Source: Acidaminococcus fermentans (GTDB lineage: Bacteria; Bacillota_C; Negativicutes; Acidaminococcales; Acidaminococcaceae). Taken from it: a stretch of DNA of 5,168 nucleotides. A program made the position numbers and the translations under genes. Location: NCBI GenBank assembly GCA_004555735.1, contig SFHH01000144.1, forward strand, positions 1 through 5,168. The letters are read 5' to 3'. The notes below the pieces were generated by a model. It did not search any database. It was not told the origin of the DNA and was given only the letters and a program-made list of their open reading frames with translations. Numbering within the stretch: position 1 is the first letter of the stretch; every line of letters starts with the position of its first letter. Positions 1 to 4,950 of the stretch are shown here, in pieces.

Positions 1-24
1 TTTCATAGCAGTTAAATTCTAACA

Positions 25-67
25 CGAAAAAGGACTTTCGATTCACAAGAATCGAAAGTCCCTTTCG
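25..67 (-). terminator. Rho-independent terminator of groES-groEL
   Basis: A perfect 13-bp stem (32-44 paired with 49-61) closes on a 4-base loop (45-48). Reading along the minus strand it is followed directly by five T (31-27). An outer 5-bp extension (25-29 with 63-67) flanks a small internal loop. It lies about 50 bases past the groEL stop, which is the expected place for the operon end. Reading on the plus strand the stem is followed only by an interrupted T-run, so a bidirectional role for a convergent gene left of the window is possible but less supported. Confidence 0.9.
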
Positions 68-118
68 TTTTCATGGAGCTATTATTTCACAGCCCCTTTA
101 CCGCCTTGCGGCTTATCC

Positions 119-1750
119 TCACATCATCCCCGGCATCCCAGCGCCCATGGCAGGAGCAGCTGCGGCGCCCTTTTCAGCCGGTTTGTCGGCTACGACGGCT
201 TCCGTGGTCAGGATCATGGAAGCGATGGAAGCGGCGTTCTGGAGAGCAGAACGGGTCACTTTGCAGGGATCCACGATACCAGCTTTGATCATGTCCACAT
301 ATTCTTCGGTAGCAGCGTTGAAGCCGGTGCCTTTGGCAGCCTTCTTCACAGCTTCCACGATGACAGCGCCTTCCAGGCCGGCGTTGTTGGCGATTTGCCG
401 TACCGGTGCTTCGATGGCCCGTCTCACAATATCGATACCAGTCTTTTCGTCCCCGTCAGCCTTAGCTTCCAGTTCGTCCAGTACCGGCTGTACCTGCAAC
501 AGGGCAGTGCCGCCGCCAGCTACGATACCTTCTGCCACAGCCGCACGGGTGGCGTTCAAGGCATCTTCGATACGCAGTTTCTTATCTTTCAGTTCGGTTT
601 CGGTAGCAGCACCTACTTTGATGACAGCTACGCCGCCGGACAGTTTAGCCAGGCGTTCCTGGAGTTTTTCTTTGTCGAACTGGGAAGTGGTTTCAGGGAT
701 CTGTGCCCGGATGGAAGCGATCCGATCAGCCACAGCCTGTTTGTCACCGCCGCCGTCCACGATAGTGGTCAGGTCTTTGGTCACCCGTACCTGGCCGGCA
801 GTACCCAGGTCAGCCAGGGTAGCGCTATCCAGTTTCCGGCCCACTTCTTCACTGATCACGGTAGCGCCGGTCAGAGTGGCGATATCCTGCAGCATGGCCT
901 TCCGGCGATCACCGAAGCCAGGAGCCTTCACAGCCACAGCCTTGAAAGTGCCACGCAGACGGTTCACCACCAGGGTAGCCAGGGCTTCGCCTTCCACGTC
1001 TTCCGCGATGATCAACAGTTCACGGCCCTGTTGTACCACTTTTTCCAGCACAGGCATAATGTCATTGATCAGGGTGATCTTCCGGTCCGTAATGAATACG
1101 TACGGATTGCTCATGACGGCTTCCATCTTATCCGGATCCGTTACCATGTAGGGGGAAATGTACCCACGGTCGAACTGCATGCCTTTCACAGTTTCCAGGG
1201 AAGTATCCATGGTCTTGGATTCTTCTACGGTGATGACGCCGTCGTTGCCGACTTTTTCCATAGCGTCAGCGATCAGGCCGCCGATTTCTTCATCCCCAGC
1301 AGAAATGGAAGCAACCTGTGCCTTTTCTTCCTTGGTGCTGACGGTCTTGGCGCTCTTCTGGAGTTCGTCCACCAGGGCATCCGTAGCTTTCTTGATCCCT
1401 TTCTTCAGGACCATGGGGTTGGCACCGGCTACCACGTTCTTCATCCCTTCATGAACGATGGACTGAGCCAGGACCGTAGCAGTGGTGGTGCCGTCGCCGG
1501 CGATATCGTTGGTCTTGGTGGCTACTTCACGGACCAGGGCAGCGCCCATGTTTTCGAACGGATCTTCCAGTTCGATGTCCTTGGCGATGGTCACACCATC
1601 ATTGGTGATGGTAGGAGAACCGAATTTCTTTTCCAGGACCACATTGCGGCCTTTGGGCCCCAGAGTTACCTTTACGGCATCAGCCAGGGCATTGACACCG
1701 CGTTCCAGGCCGCGGCGAGCGTCTTCATCAAATTTAATCAGTTTAGCCAT
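119..1750 (-). CDS. groEL: 60-kDa chaperonin GroEL
   Basis: This is the large chaperonin subunit, which forms the double-ring 14-mer that encloses unfolded cytosolic proteins and folds them with ATP and the GroES lid. The 543 residues match the family length (E. coli 548). Visible hallmarks are the N-terminal equatorial segment with LGPKGRNV (30-37), the ATP-site Asp51 in TNDGVTIAK, the nucleotide-binding GDGTTTAT (85-92), the apical-domain PGFGDRRKAML, the catalytic Asp396 in IEDALNATRAAV, and AGGG (411-414). The C-terminal tail is a short Gly/Met-rich stretch (MGAGMPGMM), a reduced form of the usual GGM repeats. The ATG start has an AAGGAG site at 1765-1760, 9 bases upstream, and the stop is TGA. 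It follows groES by 73 bp and shares the CIRCE-controlled promoter; a possible additional promoter lies in the gap. The long open frames antisense to it are by-products of its codon bias. Identification is certain. Confidence 0.99.
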   Translation of the reverse strand: MAKLIKFDEDARRGLERGVNALADAVKVTLGPKGRNVVLEKKFGSPTITNDGVTIAKDIELEDPFENMGAALVREVATKTNDIAGDGTTTATVLAQSIVHEGMKNVVAGANPMVLKKGIKKATDALVDELQKSAKTVSTKEEKAQVASISAGDEEIGGLIADAMEKVGNDGVITVEESKTMDTSLETVKGMQFDRGYISPYMVTDPDKMEAVMSNPYVFITDRKITLINDIMPVLEKVVQQGRELLIIAEDVEGEALATLVVNRLRGTFKAVAVKAPGFGDRRKAMLQDIATLTGATVISEEVGRKLDSATLADLGTAGQVRVTKDLTTIVDGGGDKQAVADRIASIRAQIPETTSQFDKEKLQERLAKLSGGVAVIKVGAATETELKDKKLRIEDALNATRAAVAEGIVAGGGTALLQVQPVLDELEAKADGDEKTGIDIVRRAIEAPVRQIANNAGLEGAVIVEAVKKAAKGTGFNAATEEYVDMIKAGIVDPCKVTRSALQNAASIASMILTTEAVVADKPAEKGAAAAPAMGAGMPGMM

Positions 1751-1773
1751 TCTAATCGACTCCTTAATTCCAG

Positions 1774-1802
1774 ATAATATACGGTGTGGTATTCTCTACC
1801 AA
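1774..1802 (-). promoter_or_regulatory. Candidate internal promoter in front of groEL
   Basis: On the minus strand TTGGTA (1802-1797) is followed after exactly 17 bases by TATTAT (1779-1774). This fits a sigmaA/sigma70 promoter with 4/6 and 5/6 matches to consensus. Transcription would start near 1767, leaving a very short leader that begins just before the groEL Shine-Dalgarno site (1765-1760). It would give groEL transcripts without groES and without CIRCE. AT-rich gaps produce such matches by chance, so this is only a candidate. Confidence 0.3.
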
Positions 1803-1823
1803 AAACGGGACGGAAGAAAGCTT

Positions 1824-2114
1824 TCAGTCTTCTACAACAGCCAGGATATCGCTGTCTCTCAGGATGATGTAATCTTTCCCATCCAGGGTCACATCACTGC
1901 CGGAGTATTTGGCGAACACAACTACATCCCCTGCCTTCACTTCGGAAGGGACCCGGGTGCCGTTATCTAGCAGACGGCCGGTACCTACAGCAACGACCTT
2001 CCCCGTCTGGGGTTTGTCCTTATGGGCCGTATCCGGCAGGTAAATCCCGCTGCTGGTCTTTTCTTCTTGCACAATCGGTTCAACTACAACATGGTCATCC
2101 AAAGGTTTTAACAT
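1824..2114 (-). CDS. groES: 10-kDa co-chaperonin GroES
   Basis: GroES is the heptameric lid that caps the GroEL ring and triggers substrate encapsulation. The 96 residues match the family length. The N-terminus MLKPLDDHVVVEP corresponds to the conserved 'RPLxDRVVV' strand. The mobile loop (about 16-34) carries the GroEL-binding hydrophobic tripeptide as Ile24-Tyr25-Leu26 where many species have IVL. The later GxVVAVGxG, KAGDVVVFAKYSG and C-terminal DILAVVED segments are all typical. The ATG start has a good AAAGGGGA site at 2130-2123, 8 bases upstream, and the stop is TGA. It is the first gene of a two-gene operon with groEL, driven by the promoter at 2202-2229 and repressed through CIRCE in its untranslated leader. 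The start reads 'MLKPLDD' rather than 'MxxRPLxDR', otherwise nothing is odd. Identification is certain. Confidence 0.98.
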   Translation of the reverse strand: MLKPLDDHVVVEPIVQEEKTSSGIYLPDTAHKDKPQTGKVVAVGTGRLLDNGTRVPSEVKAGDVVVFAKYSGSDVTLDGKDYIILRDSDILAVVED

Positions 2115-2163
2115 TTTACGTATCCCCTTTCATTCTATGAGCAATGGGTTATTTTTGTTTTTA

Positions 2164-2190
2164 TTAGCACTCATTTCACTGGAGTGCTAA
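2164..2190 (-). promoter_or_regulatory. CIRCE operator (HrcA binding site)
   Basis: A perfect inverted repeat, TTAGCACTC (2164-2172), 9-base spacer, GAGTGCTAA (2182-2190), is identical to the CIRCE consensus. HrcA, itself a GroEL client, binds this element and represses groE and often hrcA-dnaK operons until heat shock titrates GroEL away. It starts about 5 bases downstream of the predicted transcription start (near 2195), so it lies in the initially transcribed leader. It is 49 bases upstream of the groES start codon. No hrcA gene is in the window. Confidence 0.98.
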
Positions 2191-2201
2191 CTACAGTATC
2201 T

Positions 2202-2229
2202 ATAATAGCATGTTTCCAAAAAAAATCAA
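2202..2229 (-). promoter_or_regulatory. sigmaA-type promoter of groES-groEL
   Basis: On the minus strand, TTGATT (2229-2224) is followed after 16 bases by TATTAT (2207-2202). The -10 is preceded by TG plus one base (2210-2208), an extended -10 motif. The predicted start is near 2195, which puts CIRCE immediately downstream, the standard geometry of HrcA-controlled groE promoters. The -35 and spacer coincide with the T-tract of the upstream operon's terminator (2218-2257). The -10 and CIRCE position are the strong evidence; the -35 is the weaker half. Confidence 0.8.
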
Positions 2230-2257
2230 GCCTTTTGACTATTTTTTGTCAAAAGGC
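2218..2257 (-). terminator. Terminator of the rnmV-rsmA operon
   Basis: A 10-bp perfect stem (2230-2239 with 2248-2257) encloses an 8-base A/T loop. On the minus strand it is followed by TTGA and then eight T (2225-2218). The stem includes the stop codon and the last five codons of the small Cys-rich gene. The stem is less GC-rich than the groEL terminator and the T-run is interrupted near the stem, so termination may be partial, allowing some read-through into groES-groEL. Confidence 0.7.
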
Positions 2258-2499
2258 CTGAAAACTTTTTTCTGTAAGGTCCGAATCACCCGGTCATAAC
2301 TGTCCGGATCATGGGGCCAGAGGCACCGGCTGCAGTCCTTGTTCCCATCTGCCATAGGTGTGAAATCTCCGCCGCAGTCCGGGACCAGGTACAGGGGACA
2401 GAAACAGAAGAGGCAGCTGAACCGATCCGGGTCCGCCCCTTTGTGACAGGGAAAGAATTCACACTGCCGGTGGGCAAAGGACTTGTACCGGCTGCTCAT
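2239..2499 (-). CDS. Small cysteine-rich protein (Cys-rich small domain family)
   Basis: This 86-residue soluble protein has eight cysteines (13, 18, 29, 32, 34, 42, 56, 59) and two nearby histidines (19, 63). The order is FFPCHKG, then CLFCFCPLY, then DCGGDF, then KDCSRCLWPH. It resembles, from memory, the 'cysteine-rich small domain' family (PF04071), whose members have no established biochemical role. The Cys spacing suggests zinc or Fe-S binding (inference). There is no signal peptide or membrane segment. The ATG overlaps the rsmA stop in an ATGA arrangement (4 bases shared), so translation is probably coupled to rsmA. An AGGAA sits 11 bases upstream inside rsmA and an AGGGAA 2 bases upstream, neither ideal. 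The tail is basic (KKVFRPFDKK) and its last codons lie inside the terminator hairpin. An overlapping frame inside this gene has no supporting family features. The gene is clearly real; its function is unknown. Confidence 0.88.
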   Translation of the reverse strand: MSSRYKSFAHRQCEFFPCHKGADPDRFSCLFCFCPLYLVPDCGGDFTPMADGNKDCSRCLWPHDPDSYDRVIRTLQKKVFRPFDKK

Positions 2500-3350
2500 G
2501 GTTCCCTGAGTTCCTGGTATGCCCGGGCCAAGTTCCCGAATTCTTCCATGGTCAGGGATTCTCCCCTGCGCTTCCCGTCGATACCCGCCGCCTCCAGCAG
2601 CTTCTGCACCTGGTCACTTGAGATCCCCAGGGTCTTCAGGCAGTTGTTGAGCATTTTCCGCCGTTGGCAAAAGGCCGCCTTCACCACCTGGAAGAACAGT
2701 TTTGCAGGTACGTCCACCGCTGGGTGTTCCCGTTTGTCGCAGACCACCACCATGGAATCCACCTTGGGAGCAGGCATGAAATCCCGGGCGGGCACCGGGA
2801 TGGCCAGCCGGGGCTGGGAATAATACTGGAGGGCCAGAGAGAGGGGACCGTAGTCCTTCCCCCCCGGGGAAGCGATCATCCGCTCTGCTACTTCCTTCTG
2901 GACCATCACCACCAGCCGCTGGAGAGGCAAATCCTCTTCCAAGAGGGCAAAGATGATGGGAGTGGTGATGTAGTAGGGCAGGTTGGCGGCCACGGTGAAG
3001 GGCCGGTGTTCCGTCACTTCCCCCAGGTCCACCTTCAGCACGTCCCCAGGGACGATTTCCACATTGTCATACCCTTCCAGGGTCTTGGCCAGCACCGGCA
3101 ACAAGGTCCGGTCGATCTCCACGCTCTTCACCTGGGCGCCAGTTTCCGCCAGGGCCTGGGTTAGGGTGCCGATCCCCGGGCCAATTTCCAGCACCAGGTC
3201 CCCAGACCCCACCTGAGCTTCCCGGGCGATGCCCCGGACCACCTGCTCATTGATGAGGAAATTCTGGCCGAATTTTTTCTTGGCCCGGAGGCCGAACGTA
3301 TCAAGGATGTACCGGGTCACGTCCCGGCTGGCGATCACTGGATGCAGCAT
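2496..3350 (-). CDS. rsmA: 16S rRNA (adenine-1518/1519-N6)-dimethyltransferase RsmA (KsgA)
   Basis: The enzyme transfers four methyl groups from S-adenosylmethionine to two adjacent adenines in helix 45 of 16S rRNA and acts as a late checkpoint in 30S assembly. Loss of it confers kasugamycin resistance in species studied. The 284-residue length fits the family. Motifs seen are KKKFGQNFL (24-32), the SAM-binding motif I LEIGPGIGTLT (54-64), the acidic end of strand 2 with VEID (77-80), GDVL (102-105), and the catalytic NLPYY (123-127). The C-terminal helical domain follows, with the CQRRKMLNNCLK segment typical of KsgA. The ATG lies only 3 bases after the rnmV stop; an AAGGG site (3364-3360) is 9 bases upstream, within the end of rnmV. 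Its TGA overlaps the start of the Cys-rich gene. The rnmV-rsmA pairing is conserved across Firmicutes. Identification is certain. Confidence 0.98.
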   Translation of the reverse strand: MLHPVIASRDVTRYILDTFGLRAKKKFGQNFLINEQVVRGIAREAQVGSGDLVLEIGPGIGTLTQALAETGAQVKSVEIDRTLLPVLAKTLEGYDNVEIVPGDVLKVDLGEVTEHRPFTVAANLPYYITTPIIFALLEEDLPLQRLVVMVQKEVAERMIASPGGKDYGPLSLALQYYSQPRLAIPVPARDFMPAPKVDSMVVVCDKREHPAVDVPAKLFFQVVKAAFCQRRKMLNNCLKTLGISSDQVQKLLEAAGIDGKRRGESLTMEEFGNLARAYQELREP

Positions 3351-3353
3351 ACC

Positions 3354-3899
3354 TTATTTCCCTTCCCTGTGGATCTCTGCCAGAGCGGCCTGGAATTCCT
3401 CCCGGGTCACTCCGTAATTGTTCAGCCGGGTCACCATCTGTTTGGCATTGCCGTAGCCGATGCCCAAAATGGCTCCCAGCCTGTCCCGCCGGGCCACCGC
3501 TTCCGGGGACCCGGACAGCCCGGAAACAAATAAGTCCCGAGAGGAAAATTCCTTTCGGGGCTCCATTTCCTGGAAACGGACCTTGGACAGGGCTTTCCGG
3601 ATGGCCTCGGGCTGGGCCTGTTCGATGCCCACGTCATGATGGGCCAGGGCCTCCGACTTGGGCACAAAAGCCTGTCCGGCCCGGGGAAAGCGCTCCGTCA
3701 AGAACTTGCGGATCCTCTCCCCTGCACCGTCGGGATCGGTCATGATGATGATCCCCCGTTTCCTGTAGGCTGCTTCAATCAGGGCCAGGGTATGGGGCGC
3801 CAGGGTGAACCCGCCGGTCTCGATGGTTTCAGCATCCACTGCCTTCTTCACCGCCACGGTATCCATCTTGCCTTCTACTACCAGCACTTCTTTCAGCAC
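3354..3899 (-). CDS. rnmV: Ribonuclease M5 (5S rRNA maturation)
   Basis: RNase M5 is a Toprim-fold endonuclease that trims precursor 5S rRNA on both strands of its stem, in Bacillus acting with ribosomal protein L18. The 181 residues match the family size. The Toprim catalytic motifs are plain: Glu9-Gly10 in VVEGKMD, and Asp55-x-Asp57 in MTDPDGAGERIR. GGF (29-31) and the family segment EALAHHDVGIEQA (about 82-95) follow, then a C-terminal domain with LFVSGLSGSPEAVARRDRLGAILGIGYGNAKQM. The start is GTG; it is chosen because AGGAGA (3910-3905) sits 5 bases upstream and the conserved N-terminus KEVLVVEGK begins at residue 3. It lies 16 bases after the 3D-domain gene and 3 bases before rsmA, as in other Firmicutes, so it is presumably cotranscribed with both. 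Identification is very secure. Confidence 0.97.
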   Translation of the reverse strand: MLKEVLVVEGKMDTVAVKKAVDAETIETGGFTLAPHTLALIEAAYRKRGIIIMTDPDGAGERIRKFLTERFPRAGQAFVPKSEALAHHDVGIEQAQPEAIRKALSKVRFQEMEPRKEFSSRDLFVSGLSGSPEAVARRDRLGAILGIGYGNAKQMVTRLNNYGVTREEFQAALAEIHREGK

Positions 3900-3904
3900 G
3901 ATTT

Positions 3905-3910
3905 TCTCCT
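3905..3910 (-). promoter_or_regulatory. Ribosome binding site deciding the rnmV GTG start
   Basis: AGGAGA on the minus strand lies 5 bases before the GTG at 3899-3897, inside the 16-base gap after the 3D-domain gene. No in-frame ATG with an equal site is near, and the conserved N-terminus of the product starts right here. Confidence 0.8.
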
Positions 3911-3915
3911 GTCTG

Positions 3916-4902
3916 TCATTCCAAGAAATAAATGGTCACGTCCCGCCGACCCCAGGAAATGGCATCCCCATAGTCTTCCATATAAAGATCGATAGTATTG
4001 CCATTGATGGCGCCACCGCAGTCCGCTGCCACCGCAAAGCCGTAGCCAGGGATATACATCCGGGTCCCGTAGGGGATCACATCCGGATCCACGGCCACCA
4101 CCCCATGATAGGGGACCACGCCCGTAGAAGTAAGCCCTGTGCCGCTGCCTTCTGCCAGGGTATAGGCGGATGCTTCCACCGTCCTGGCAGAGCGGTAACG
4201 GACGAAACCACGGGAGGTTTCGATCATATTCAGGTTGTTCCCCGTACCTACTTCCACGATCTCCGAAACAGGCTCCGTGACGACCTCCGTATGGAGTTCC
4301 TGTCTCACAGTCTCACTGCCCACTTTTACTTCCCGGTAGGTGACTTTCTCTACCCCGTTTTGGCCGGCAGAGATCACATTCTGTCTGCCCCGGGGCAGGT
4401 TGTCATTGTTCCGCATTTCCACTTCATAGGGGATCTCCCGGGTTTCCGTGGCCAGCTTGTTGGTGGGAGAAATGATATGGATGGTCATATCGGGGGTCAC
4501 TTCCGTGTCCAGCCCGGGATAGACTTGGAATCCACTGTAATCCACTCCCACAGCATTCAATACGTCTCGCACAGTTTTGCGTCCGATGGTATATTCGGTG
4601 GTCCTTCCAGCCTTCCACACCTTCACAGGCATGGCCCGCACCACTTCGATGGTGGCACCGTCACTGAATCTATCATCGCCGAGGACATCATAGCCGTCAG
4701 CTTTCTGAAGAACGACACCGGCTTCTTCCAGGGCACCCTGGACCGTCAGGGCTCTGGTTTTCAGGTTGATCGTCTGTCCGTCCACTTTAATGCTTACGGT
4801 CTTCGGCTGGGATGCAAAGCCCAGGAAGTTCACGCTGGCAGCCAGCAGCAAAGAAACGACGATCCACTTATAGGAACGCTTAAAAGGTTGTGATTTTCGC
4901 AA
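3916..4902 (-). CDS. Secreted DUF348-G5-3D domain cell-wall protein (YabE-like)
   Basis: This 328-residue exported protein is probably a peptidoglycan-acting enzyme of the YabE/Rpf-Sps type. After a basic N-terminus (MRKSQPFKRSYK) there is a hydrophobic segment at 13-30 that could be a signal peptide (possible cleavage after GFA, residue 30) or an anchor. Two DUF348-type repeats follow (about 35-88 and 92-143; each has a 'TVxxxLxxAGV' core). Next is a G5-like domain (about 150-220), then a C-terminal 3D domain (about 240-328). The three Asp that name the 3D domain are seen as Asp272 in AVDPDVIPYGT, Asp294 in AADCGGAI, and Asp305 in TIDLYM. 3D domains resemble the double-psi barrel of MltA lytic transglycosylases, so glycan cleavage is the family expectation, not shown here. 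The start is TTG, backed by an ideal AAGGAGG 7 bases upstream. It heads the probable operon with rnmV and rsmA, as yabE does in Bacillus. Domain calls are from memory. Confidence 0.93.
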   Translation of the reverse strand: MRKSQPFKRSYKWIVVSLLLAASVNFLGFASQPKTVSIKVDGQTINLKTRALTVQGALEEAGVVLQKADGYDVLGDDRFSDGATIEVVRAMPVKVWKAGRTTEYTIGRKTVRDVLNAVGVDYSGFQVYPGLDTEVTPDMTIHIISPTNKLATETREIPYEVEMRNNDNLPRGRQNVISAGQNGVEKVTYREVKVGSETVRQELHTEVVTEPVSEIVEVGTGNNLNMIETSRGFVRYRSARTVEASAYTLAEGSGTGLTSTGVVPYHGVVAVDPDVIPYGTRMYIPGYGFAVAADCGGAINGNTIDLYMEDYGDAISWGRRDVTIYFLE

Positions 4903-4909
4903 AGTTTCG

Positions 4910-4916
4910 CCTCCTT
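4910..4916 (-). promoter_or_regulatory. Ribosome binding site deciding the TTG start of the 3D-domain gene
   Basis: A full AAGGAGG on the minus strand lies 7 bases before TTG (4902-4900). The hydrophobic export segment starts 12 residues after this codon and a basic stretch lies between, as expected for a signal peptide, so the TTG start is well supported. Confidence 0.85.
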
Positions 4917-4927
4917 AAAGTGCTTGC

Positions 4928-4936
4928 ATCATACCA
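4928..4936 (-). promoter_or_regulatory. Candidate extended -10 promoter of the 3D-domain/rnmV/rsmA operon
   Basis: On the minus strand TGGTATGAT (4936-4928) is a good extended -10 motif (TGN then TATGAT, 5/6 of TATAAT). The sequence at the -35 spacing falls on the Nudix gene start and matches poorly. The predicted transcription start near 4921 leaves an 18-base leader holding the Shine-Dalgarno site. It lies in the centre of the inverted repeat, so such a transcript would contain only one arm. No convincing plus-strand promoter for the Nudix gene was found in the gap. Confidence 0.4.
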
Positions 4937-4937
4937 T

Positions 4938-4944
4938 AAGGAGG
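4938..4944 (+). promoter_or_regulatory. Ribosome binding site of the Nudix gene
   Basis: AAGGAGG on the plus strand lies 6 bases before the ATG at 4951-4953. It supports this start for a gene that runs off the window. Confidence 0.85.
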
Positions 4945-4950
4945 CGCAAA

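Larger units (their letters stand above)
4908..4946. repeat. Inverted repeat formed by two divergent Shine-Dalgarno sites
   Basis: CGCCTCCTTA (4908-4917) and TAAGGAGGCG (4937-4946) are perfect 10-base inverted copies with a 19-base centre. Each arm contains the Shine-Dalgarno site of one of the two divergent genes, and in both the site is followed by CG and then an A-rich stretch before the start codon. A transcript crossing the whole gap in either direction could fold so that one arm hides the other gene's site. The symmetry may simply reflect two consensus sites. Confidence 0.85.

Noticed and set aside
101..111. CCGC/GCGG mini-hairpin just after the groEL stop
   Set aside because: Four base pairs with a three-base loop and no T-tract; the real terminator is the much longer stem at 25-67.
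147..1777. Long plus-strand open frames (334, 460 and 162 codons) antisense to groEL
   Set aside because: They have no recognisable family, no good ribosome binding site was noted, and they lie opposite a highly expressed, unambiguous groEL. The strong codon bias of groEL avoids codons that read as stops on the other strand, which explains their length.
1788..1800. Small hairpin in the groES-groEL gap (GGTA/TACC)
   Set aside because: Only four base pairs with a five-base loop and no T-tract; too weak to call an attenuator or processing site.
2247..2252. TTGACA hexamer on the minus strand as the groES -35
   Set aside because: It matches consensus exactly but is 39 bases from the -10 at 2207-2202, and it belongs to the terminator stem; no suitable -10 lies 16-18 bases downstream.
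2311..3216. Plus-strand open frames opposite the Cys-rich gene and rsmA
   Set aside because: Low-complexity antisense translations with no domain features; rsmA on the minus strand is unambiguous.
3805..4893. 362-codon plus-strand open frame opposite the 3D-domain gene
   Set aside because: The translation is His/Gly/Pro-rich and unlike any family I know, typical of an antisense shadow. The minus-strand gene has clear domains and conserved neighbours.
4888..4932. Plus-strand promoter for the Nudix gene (TTGTGA at 4888, CATCAT at 4927)
   Set aside because: The spacing between hexamers does not fit and the nearby -10-like motif would place the start on top of the SD site. No supported promoter was found.
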